From Rhizohabitans arisaemae (GTDB taxonomy: Bacteria; Actinomycetota; Actinomycetes; Streptosporangiales; Streptosporangiaceae), in contig NZ_BLRH01000009.1 of NCBI RefSeq assembly GCF_025996515.1, positions 1,240,001 through 1,304,000 of the forward strand: DNA of 64,000 bases. Direction: 5' to 3'. Both the position numbers and the translations under genes were made by a program. Positions within the stretch are counted from its first letter, which is position 1, and each line of letters opens with the position of its first letter. Shown in pieces: positions 43,201 to 49,396 of this stretch. Under the pieces are notes generated by a model. The model searched no databases, had not been told where the DNA came from, and saw nothing but the letters and a program-made list of their open reading frames with translations.

Positions 43201-43293
43201 CTCATCGATCGCACCGACGAGGCCATATGCCTGCGCCTCGCCCGACGAATCGCGCTGGCTCGCCTCGCAAAGACAGCCAGAAGCCCCAGATGA
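40222..43293 (+). CDS. Full-length lantibiotic dehydratase (LanB)
   Basis: A 1023-residue class I dehydratase containing both domains. The N-terminal glutamylation part (residues 1-700) has LSAMRYLLRALGRPTPFGLFAGVAPV and YTFTVHPAWAFGTLTSRFG. The C-terminal elimination/SpaB_C part (about 730-1020) has ASWLYAQVFTHPERLDDIIHTH and YWFARYRSVRETDHLRLRIRI. It glutamylates and dehydrates core Ser/Thr using Glu-tRNA. GAGAGGAAG precedes the ATG at 40222. Unlike the thiopeptide locus, where these domains are split, this is a single protein. Its stop overlaps LanC. Confidence 0.93.
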   Translation: MGGTDSPLYRHAGGAMLRAAALPLSRTPTTWPTFADPDSCRSWLRDAWAVPGFAEATRYASTPLAAKIEAIIDQEITDGKRVRRVTLSAMRYLLRALGRPTPFGLFAGVAPVQVGNDAQASWGTGHQTLVRADTLWLDDVVEQLEASLEIIPTLDLVVSDLVMDRGDRIEVPRGSGRVTVRKTAVVRLVQEATAAPINASLLVGKIAEVFPGAQVATILAALHVLVAQGILITNLRAPMTVVDPLAHVIKTLEKATAETTVVQAGTTVRSLRDIQQVITAHNAIKKDPKGQARLRTVATERMRRLSTAGRAQLAGDLHLDCHVAVPDELTREMAHAVTALVRLTRQPRPDPAWNDWCRDFWDRYGTGAVVPVSEAVHPDSGIGWPPGYPASMLTEPEPVVSHRDGVLLRLAWAAIRDRRDEVVLTDDIIATITAKEPVDPRWIPPHVELGARVHAVSKEALEAGEYTFTVHPAWAFGTLTSRFGPAVINANLDTTYAATPPGVVDALSVQLSFPPLFPHSENVARGPAHLPYVLSLGEHRTDDDPRIIRLDDLGLVAVADGLHLVSISRRRIIEPQVFHALALKKQAPPLARFLATLTRGFLAHFTEFDWGSPAAQLPYMPRVRYRRAILSPSTWRIAAEDHARMLTEAGSWEDAFVQWRRRWNCPHVVELHDGHRSLRLDLTVRAHLIVLREHLDKHRAARLTETETLAETAWIAGHVHEIVMPFVRATPPTPNLATGSLPLVTDSVAAHLPAAPQASWLYAQVFTHPERLDDIIHTHLPKLIAMAAGEPAYWFARYRSVRETDHLRLRIRITSPDEYAALAVVVGKWGQQLREIGAASRIALATYHRELGRYGGGAAMDAVEEAFAADSHAVALAFRLLPSRVIHPIALTAIGMVDIADGFHASPDEATEWLATRLAPKTGASAGRAVAEQTGLWPTRRTLADGSTLPTTLVAAWSARQAALRRYRLALPSDVDTDQILLALLHMHHNRARLIDRTDEAICLRLARRIALARLAKTARSPR

Positions 43294-44450
43294 GAGGCAC
43301 CCAGCACGCGGGACGGGCGCAGTCCCTGGCAGACGGTGCACCTGGCATCGCCCTACCCCACATCGAACGTGCCCACGCCGAAGTCGCCGGATGGGAGCCA
43401 GTCCACCGCCTCGCCCAGGAGATGACCGCCGTACCCGTACACGCTCACCCCGAGATCACCAGCTTGTTCTATGGGGCACCCGCCGTCGCGTACGCACTGC
43501 ATACCGCCGGACACCCTGCCTACGCCCGGGCTCTCGCCACACTCGACCACAGCATCAACACACTCATCCGAATCCGCCTCGACGCAGCACATCGTCGGAT
43601 CGACAACGGCCAGATGGCCACCGCCCGCGAGTACGACCTGATCAATGGAATCACCGGCCTTGGCGGCTACCTCATACACCGTCACCACGATCACGAACTT
43701 CTCCGTCAGGTCCTGGCTTACCTGGTTCGGCTCACACAACCCGTCCGCCTCGGTGGGGAGACTCTGCCTGGATGGTGGGCAGCAGGTAGCCCGGACCGCC
43801 GCCGATCACCACGATGGGACGGCGGCCACGCGGGCTTCGGCATGGCACACGGCATCAGCGGACCGCTGGCACTACTGTCGACGGCGATGCGGCGACGGAT
43901 AATCGTGAACGGGCAATGCGCCGCCATCCACTCCATCTCTGTCTGGCTCGATCATTGGCGCGCGGATCATGGCTCCCGTGCCTGGTGGCCTGAGAGCATT
44001 GACCGAGATGAACTGCGCAGCGGCCTCACAACCCGCACCGGTCCACACCGGCCGTCTTGGTGTTACGGTGCGCCGGGCATCGCGTGTGCCCAGCACCTCG
44101 CGGGCCTCGCCACCGGAGACCGAGTACGCACACGTATCGCCGAGCAGGCCCTTGTCGGATGCCTTACAGATGGCCGCCAGCTTGCCCACTTCACCGACGC
44201 CGGGCTCTGCCACGGCTGGGCGGGGCTGATCCATACGGCCCGGCGCGTCCATGCCGATACCGGTGGCAGTGAGCTCTCCACCGCCATCGACACCGTGGAG
44301 GATCGGCTACGCCGACATCTACATAAGCGTGGAGCACCCGCCGACGAGGGTTTCCTGGAAGGAAGAGCCGGGATCGCGCTGGTCGAGGAGATCCTCCCTA
44401 CAGCGTCGGCTGCGGGAGCCAGATGGAACACCTGCCTGTTCACCGGCTGA
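43290..44450 (+). CDS. LanC-like lanthionine cyclase
   Basis: A 386-residue cyclase that adds core Cys to dehydroamino acids to make (methyl)lanthionines. The zinc-site Cys lies in PSWCYGAPGIA and the Cys-His pair in LCHGWAGLI. Other LanC landmarks are ITSLFYGAPAVAYAL, EYDLINGITGLGGYL and GHAGFGMAHGISGPLALL. The ATG at 43290 overlaps the LanB stop (ATGA). The long frame starting at 42600 in the same phase is a shadow over LanB. Confidence 0.92.
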   Translation: MRGTQHAGRAQSLADGAPGIALPHIERAHAEVAGWEPVHRLAQEMTAVPVHAHPEITSLFYGAPAVAYALHTAGHPAYARALATLDHSINTLIRIRLDAAHRRIDNGQMATAREYDLINGITGLGGYLIHRHHDHELLRQVLAYLVRLTQPVRLGGETLPGWWAAGSPDRRRSPRWDGGHAGFGMAHGISGPLALLSTAMRRRIIVNGQCAAIHSISVWLDHWRADHGSRAWWPESIDRDELRSGLTTRTGPHRPSWCYGAPGIACAQHLAGLATGDRVRTRIAEQALVGCLTDGRQLAHFTDAGLCHGWAGLIHTARRVHADTGGSELSTAIDTVEDRLRRHLHKRGAPADEGFLEGRAGIALVEEILPTASAAGARWNTCLFTG

Positions 44451-44523
44451 TCTACGCACCGACTGGCTGTTCCGGCTCGGCATGTGCATCGGGCCCAGAT
44501 CACCGCACGACGGAAGGAACCAA

Positions 44524-45738
44524 ATGAACGCTGCGACAAACGTCTCCCCTGAGGGATTGCGTGCCCGCATGGTGGACCGCATCCTCTCCCAGCAAAGCCT
44601 TAGCAAATCAGTCGAGAGCGCCTTACGGCAGGTAGAACGTCACCGCTACGTCCCTACCGCTCCACTGACCGACGCCTATGAGGAGAAGGCGGTGATCACA
44701 CATACGTTCCCCGATGGCACTCACCTCAGTTGTGCCTCCGGTCCGAGCATCGTCGCGGGGATGTTGAACGCTCTCGACGTGCAGCCCGATCAGCGCATTT
44801 TGGAGATCGGCGCGGGAACCGGCTACAACGCCGGTCTGCTGTCCACCCTGACAGGTGACAAGGGGCAGGTCATCACCATCGACATCAACCCCGACGTAAC
44901 CGCCGCCGCACGTCGAAACCTCGACGCCACCGGATTCCATGACATCACCGTGATCACGCGTGACGGTGCGCTGGGTGCGCCCGAGCACGGCCCGTACGAC
45001 CGAATCATCGTCACCGTCGGCGCATGGGACATCCCACAGCCGTGGTGGGATCAGCTCGTACCCGGTGGGCGACTCGTCGTGCCGCTACGCTGGCGCGGGA
45101 CCACCCGCGCGGTCGCGTTCATCAAGCGTGACGATCACTGGGAGTCCGACTGGGTCTTCCTGTGCGGCTTCGTGCCCATGCTCGGCCAGCCCGGCGAACA
45201 GGAATCCACCATCGACCCGGACAGCCTGGTCACCCTGCATTTCGACGTGGACCAGTCTGTCGACGTCGAGGCCCTCCAGGGCATACTCGAACGGGAGAGG
45301 TCGGTCGTGTGGTCGGAGGCGACGGTCCACGGCGAGGAGCCTTTCGACCGCGTCTGGGTTCATATGAGCGCTGTGGACGACGGTACCGTCCGAATCTCGG
45401 CCGATCAGAGGGCCGTGCAGGCCGGCTTGTGCACCCCGGCGATCGTGACCCGCAGCCCTGCCCTGGTCGCCGGCGACTCACTTGCCTACTTCACCATCCG
45501 CCGTGCGGAGACGCCGGGACGCTGGCATCTCGGTGCCGTCGGCCACGGCCCCGCCGGTCGGAGACTCGCCACACGCATCGTGGAACAGATCAACGCGTGG
45601 GACCTGGATCGCACCGCCGACCCGGAGCTCTTCGCCTACCCGACGGGCACCCCTATCCCTGACACCTTGAGTGGCAAGGCCAAGGCGATCGTCAAGCCCA
45701 GCATCCGGCTTCTCCTCCGTTACCCACCCCTTCCATAG
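44524..45738 (+). CDS. PCMT-type O-methyltransferase of the FxLD system
   Basis: A 404-residue protein. Residues 1-215 are a protein L-isoaspartyl methyltransferase domain with SAM motif LEIGAGTGYNAGLLSTLTG and DRIIVTVGAWDIPQPWWDQL. An extra 190-residue C-terminal domain is typical of RiPP-associated versions. Such enzymes methylate a core Asp, giving aspartimide or isoAsp, in class I lanthipeptides (OlvSA type). GGAAGGA precedes the ATG. It follows LanC by 73 bases, completing the set precursor-LanB-LanC-methyltransferase. No transporter or protease is in the set. Confidence 0.9.
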   Translation: MNAATNVSPEGLRARMVDRILSQQSLSKSVESALRQVERHRYVPTAPLTDAYEEKAVITHTFPDGTHLSCASGPSIVAGMLNALDVQPDQRILEIGAGTGYNAGLLSTLTGDKGQVITIDINPDVTAAARRNLDATGFHDITVITRDGALGAPEHGPYDRIIVTVGAWDIPQPWWDQLVPGGRLVVPLRWRGTTRAVAFIKRDDHWESDWVFLCGFVPMLGQPGEQESTIDPDSLVTLHFDVDQSVDVEALQGILERERSVVWSEATVHGEEPFDRVWVHMSAVDDGTVRISADQRAVQAGLCTPAIVTRSPALVAGDSLAYFTIRRAETPGRWHLGAVGHGPAGRRLATRIVEQINAWDLDRTADPELFAYPTGTPIPDTLSGKAKAIVKPSIRLLLRYPPLP

Positions 45739-45995
45739 AAAGTGGGGCATCCGGAGGCCCCGCGACCTCGACGCCGTCACCACGGATCCGGCCCGGGCCG
45801 CCCACGTCGTGCCGGATACGACCGGAGACACGAACGACCGGGCGCACGCCGTACGGCAGCCGCGGCTCGATCGCCTGCCGGAACCGGACGACCAGCCGGG
45901 CCGTACAGGCTGCACCGGGCCACTCGCGGACCGGACCCGGCCCGCACCGCCTGAGCCGCCCCGGGCGCAGGCCGTACCGCGCGGCCGGTCAAGGG
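45739..45995. other. Stretch without a recognisable gene
   Basis: Between the methyltransferase stop and the dehydrogenase fragment I can support no gene. The composition is strongly GC-rich, like the core chromosome. It may be decayed sequence belonging with the fragment at 45996. Confidence 0.45.
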
Positions 45996-46119
45996 GCGGG
46001 CGGGAGGGCGGCGGGGGTAGCCAGGTGCGGAGGAAGTCCACGGCGAGCTCTCGGGCTCCGGCGTAGGCCCCGCCGGAGTGGCGGAGTGCACGCATGGTGA
46101 GGTCGGCGACGGTCCGCTC
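45996..46119 (-). pseudogene. Fragment of a leucine-dehydrogenase-like gene, C-terminal end
   Basis: The minus strand encodes ERTVADLTMRALRHSGGAYA then GARELAVDFLRTWLPPPPS, a diverged copy of the C-terminus of the intact gene at 48365 (GRTVADLTLRTLRHDQGPYA, GARELAEDFLRTWLPPAA). The match ends exactly at 46119, where the 279-bp CHRD repeat begins. The fragment is thus fused tail to tail with the CHRD fragment. Confidence 0.8.
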
Positions 46120-46341
46120 ACCGGCAAGGCCGTCACCCGGACCCCCAACGGTGACGGCAACATCCCCGAGCTCGTCCTGGACGCCACCCAAAGCGGCGCC
46201 GGCCGCGGCCTGCTCGCCCACACCACCCAGATCCTGCGGCTCAACACCGTCGGCGGCGTCGCCCCCGCGGGCGCCTGCGACCCGGCCCGCACCCCCAAGG
46301 CCAAGTCCCCCTACAAGTCCGACTACCTCTTCCTCGGCTGA
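46120..46341 (+). pseudogene. 3' fragment of the CHRD/DUF3455 gene
   Basis: Encodes only the last 73 residues of the protein at 30757 (from TGKAVTRTPNGDGNIPEL to SPYKSDYLFLG) with its stop. There is no start of its own: the upstream in-frame ATG at 46078 lies in the dehydrogenase fragment. It is a by-product of the rearrangement. Confidence 0.85.
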
Positions 46342-46357
46342 GACCATCCGCCCCACC

Positions 46358-46396
46358 ACGACGTCGCGCCCCGCACCCCCCGGGGCGCGACGTCGT
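46358..46396 (+). terminator. Duplicated strong hairpin
   Basis: Second copy of the 16-bp-stem hairpin at 32105-32143, in the right repeat. It would insulate the hydrolase gene at 46571 from upstream transcription. Confidence 0.8.
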
Positions 46397-46455
46397 CTGT
46401 GTCCAGGCGGCCGGGGCAGGCGGGCTCAGCATGGTCGTGCCCGCCGGCGACCCGC

Positions 46456-46517
46456 CTCTAGGAACAAGCTCCCAGGGACGGCGGTACCGGACGGCTCTAG
46501 GAACAAGTTCCCAGGGA
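46456..46517. promoter_or_regulatory. Tandem operator-like repeats upstream of hydrolase
   Basis: Two 23-base copies of CTCTAGGAACAAGYTCCCAGGGA start at 46456 and 46495 (one mismatch, 39 bases apart). The second holds the perfect dyad GGAAC-AA-GTTCC. Tandem spaced dyads before a gene start at 46571 suggest cooperative binding of a dimeric regulator. Confidence 0.55.
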
Positions 46518-46570
46518 GGATCCTCCATGAGGCCGAAGAAACCCGGAGCGTGGGTACCGAGACTGGTGGC

Positions 46571-48331
46571 ATGATCGCAAAAGCCTTGGGGCTCGTGCTG
46601 GCCACGGCCTTGTTGCCCGGTGCACCGACCCCTCCGACCGAACTGCATGAGTGCGCGACCGCGACCACGCGCTGCGACGGCAGCATCGAGGTCCCTCTCG
46701 ATTGGGAGAACCCCTCCTCCGAACGCATCTCCGTAGCCTTCACCTTCATCCCGGCCAAGGACGCCGACGGGACGGTGGCGGCCAACCGCGGCGGGCCGCA
46801 ACCGGCTCTGCCGGCGATACCCGCGATTCAGCAGGTTCTCGGGCCTGTCCTTGACCGGAAGAACCTGCTGGTCATGGATCCGCGTGGGATAGGACAGTCC
46901 TCACCGCTGCTGTGCCCGGGAGCCGACCCCTTCAAGCCGGCGACCGTCGCCGCCTGCGCCGAGAGCGTGGGTCCCCGGGGCGCGTACTTCACCGCCGACC
47001 AGGCCTCGCACGACCTCGACGCGGTCCGGAGAGCGCTCGGCCTGGGCAAGATGAGCTACTTCGGCAACTCCTACGGCACCCTGTACGCCCAGGCGTATGC
47101 GGCCCGGTACCCGAACAGCCTGGACGCGATCTTCCTGGACAGCTCGATGGTCATCGGTCGCGACGGCTACGCGGACCAGGGGTTCGACGCCCGGCTCGAC
47201 TACCTCGATCTCGTCTGCGGGCGGTCGAAGGCATGCGACGCGCTGCCGGGCAAAGCCTCCGGCGTATGGACGAGGCTGGTGGACCGGCTGCGAAAGCAGC
47301 CGGACCCGGAGATGACGTTGCACCAAGCGCTCACGCTGCGTGAGCCGGCCGAAGCGGTGCTCGGCCGGGAAGTCGTCGCGGCCGCACACGCCTACCTCAA
47401 CGGTGACCCGGCTCCACTACGCCGTTTGGCCCGGCTGATCCCCAAGGCCGTCCCGCCGTTCAACCCTCCGTGGCTTGCGGGGCATGTGGCCTTCCGCTGT
47501 GGCGACGGTTCCTTCCCCTTCGACCGGCTGGCATCGGCAGCCGAGCGTCGAGCGCAGGCCGAGCGCCACTACGAGCGGGAACGCCCGATGGCGCCCTATC
47601 GGCCCACCGACTTCGTCTCCACCGGGGTCAGCGGTCTGGAGTGGTGTGTCAACTGGCCGACCCCGCGACACAGCCCGCCGCGCCCGCCCGGACAGGCGCT
47701 GCCCGACGTACCCGTCCTGGTGGTGGCAGGGGACTTCGACGTCAACCGCCCCGCAGAGGTGGCGCGTTCGTTTCAGGTCTTCCCGAACGCGACCGTCGTC
47801 CGGATTCCGTTCGGGATTCACGCGCAGTCCTTTCTCCCGTCGCCGATGGGTGACTGCGTGCGCGGCATGCTGCGCACCTTCCTGACCACCAAGCGGGTGG
47901 TCGACCGGAAATGCACCGGTGAGAACTACCATGCCGTCGGCGCGTTCCCGCAAGAACTCAAGGACGTGACCCCGCACCCGGCCCGCAACCTCGGCCCCGG
48001 CCGACGGCGGATCATCGCGGCCGCCTTCGCCACCGCCGCCGACGCCACCGCCCGCCGCAATCCGCACGCCTTCTACTACTTCGGGCGGCCGAACGAGCCG
48101 GGCCTGCGCGGCGGCCAGGTCTCCTTCGGCCAGGACATCACCCTTGACAGCGTGCGGTTCGTACGCGACCTGCGGGTCAGCGGACCCATCAAGCTCACCC
48201 CGGACGGCCGCGCCGTCGCCACGCTCCGCGCCGAGACCGGCGGGCGCACCCACGAGGTGACGCTGACCTGGACGGCGTTCGGAACCCGCCCGTCCCTGTC
48301 CGGCACCTTCGACGGCATCCCCTTCGACTAG
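46571..48331 (+). CDS. TAP-like alpha/beta hydrolase (secreted peptidase family)
   Basis: A 586-residue hydrolase related to tripeptidyl aminopeptidases. A short signal-like start (IAKALGLVLATALLPG) suggests export. The nucleophile is Ser167 in GNSYGTLYAQ; the oxyanion/GxGxS region is VMDPRGIGQSS; the catalytic Asp lies in VVAGDFDVN and His in PFGIHAQSF. The C-terminal 110 residues are an extra beta domain. The family normally has GGPG near the oxyanion hole; here RGGPQPALP is altered, so activity may be unusual. Not a copy of the fragment at 33546. Confidence 0.85.
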   Translation: MIAKALGLVLATALLPGAPTPPTELHECATATTRCDGSIEVPLDWENPSSERISVAFTFIPAKDADGTVAANRGGPQPALPAIPAIQQVLGPVLDRKNLLVMDPRGIGQSSPLLCPGADPFKPATVAACAESVGPRGAYFTADQASHDLDAVRRALGLGKMSYFGNSYGTLYAQAYAARYPNSLDAIFLDSSMVIGRDGYADQGFDARLDYLDLVCGRSKACDALPGKASGVWTRLVDRLRKQPDPEMTLHQALTLREPAEAVLGREVVAAAHAYLNGDPAPLRRLARLIPKAVPPFNPPWLAGHVAFRCGDGSFPFDRLASAAERRAQAERHYERERPMAPYRPTDFVSTGVSGLEWCVNWPTPRHSPPRPPGQALPDVPVLVVAGDFDVNRPAEVARSFQVFPNATVVRIPFGIHAQSFLPSPMGDCVRGMLRTFLTTKRVVDRKCTGENYHAVGAFPQELKDVTPHPARNLGPGRRRIIAAAFATAADATARRNPHAFYYFGRPNEPGLRGGQVSFGQDITLDSVRFVRDLRVSGPIKLTPDGRAVATLRAETGGRTHEVTLTWTAFGTRPSLSGTFDGIPFD

Positions 48332-48364
48332 GCCAGATGCCGAGGATCCCCACGGGGCGGCCGT

Positions 48365-49375
48365 TCAGGGGGCGAGCGGGGGTGCGACGGGGAGTGCGGC
48401 GGGGGGCAGCCACGTGCGGAGGAAGTCCTCGGCGAGCTCGCGGGCGCCGGCGTAGGGGCCTTGGTCGTGCCGGAGGGTGCGCAGGGTCAGGTCGGCGACG
48501 GTGCGTCCGGCCTGCGGGCCGAGGCCCGCTCCGGCGTTGCAGACGAAGTCGGCGAGGGCGACCACGCCGCGCCGCCGCAGGACCTCCAGCCCGGCCTCGG
48601 TGTAGGGGGCGTGCGCGGCGGGAGCGATCGCCGCGACGTCGAGTCCCGCGGACCGGTCCTCGTCGAGGACGCCGGTGCGGGCGGCGGGGACGAGCAGGTC
48701 GGCGGGGACGGTGAAGAGCGCCGCCGGCGGGTGTACGGCGAGGCTCGCGTGGCCGGGCCACGCGGCGCCGTACCGCTCCCGGAGGGCGATCAGCCCCGGC
48801 ACGTCCAGGCCGGACGGGGAACGGACGGAGCCGTGCCGGGTGGAGACGGCGACGACGCGGCAGCCCCGGGCGGCCAGGGCGGCGGCGACCGCCGAGCCGA
48901 TCACGCCGAACCCCTCGATCGCCGCGGTCCGGCCGCGCAGTCCTCCCAGGGCGATCTCGGCGGCGGCGACCACCCCCAGCGCGGTGGCCGCGGGACTGCG
49001 GCCACCGGCCGCCGTACCGGGACCGTCGTCGACCGGATCGGACCCGCCGGCCGAGGTGGGGGCCGGGAGGGCGTGGAAGTCCTCGGGGCGGGTGCCGAGG
49101 TCGGGGACGGTGAGGAACGAACGGCGGTCGGCGAGGGGATGGATCTCCTCGACGTACCGGGAGATCACCCGGGCCCGGCTTTCGGGCTCGGCCCGGAGCG
49201 TCGCGCCCGCGCCGCCGATCCGGCGGCCGAGCACGGCGTGCCGGTAGGTCATGGCCCGGGCGATCAACGCGGTCTCCTCCCTGGTGACGTCGAGGGCGAG
49301 CCGGGTTCCCCCGACGCTGTGCATGCAGTCGAGGTCGAATGCGAGGAAGCCGTCGGTCAGCTCCACGACGCGCAT
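48365..49375 (-). CDS. Leucine/Phe dehydrogenase-like protein lacking catalytic lysines
   Basis: A 336-residue member of the Glu/Leu/Phe/Val dehydrogenase family. The N-terminal domain reads FDLDCMHSVGGTRLALD and MTYRHAVLGRRIGGAGATLRAE. In true LeuDH this is MTYKNAAAGLNLGGGKTV, so both active-site lysines are replaced (Lys to Arg and Lys to Gly). The Rossmann domain (AAIEGFGVIGSAVAAALAARG) and the ADFVCNAGAG motif remain. It may bind NAD and an amino acid without deaminating, or do another reaction. It follows the S9 peptidase gene by 21 bases. Confidence 0.8.
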   Translation of the reverse strand: MRVVELTDGFLAFDLDCMHSVGGTRLALDVTREETALIARAMTYRHAVLGRRIGGAGATLRAEPESRARVISRYVEEIHPLADRRSFLTVPDLGTRPEDFHALPAPTSAGGSDPVDDGPGTAAGGRSPAATALGVVAAAEIALGGLRGRTAAIEGFGVIGSAVAAALAARGCRVVAVSTRHGSVRSPSGLDVPGLIALRERYGAAWPGHASLAVHPPAALFTVPADLLVPAARTGVLDEDRSAGLDVAAIAPAAHAPYTEAGLEVLRRRGVVALADFVCNAGAGLGPQAGRTVADLTLRTLRHDQGPYAGARELAEDFLRTWLPPAALPVAPPLAP

Positions 49376-49396
49376 GATGGGCGGTTCCTTCCGGCG

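Larger units (their letters stand above)
46120..46398 (+). repeat. 279-bp direct repeat, right copy
   Basis: Identical to 31867-32145. It contains the final 74 codons of the CHRD/DUF3455 gene and the terminator. Recombination between the copies would delete the 14-kb segment and restore a single intact CHRD gene. Confidence 0.93.

Noticed and set aside
42600-43289. Upstream extension of the LanC reading frame
   Set aside because: The extension overlaps LanB in another phase. The ATG at 43290 overlapping the LanB stop is the natural start.
32146-46119. Integrative element with integrase or transposase
   Set aside because: No integrase, transposase, relaxase or tRNA attachment site is visible in the segment, so I call it only a repeat-bounded segment.
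45478-46359. 293-residue minus-strand open frame spanning the repeat
   Set aside because: It is a chance fusion of antisense CHRD sequence with the dehydrogenase fragment; only the middle piece resembles a protein.
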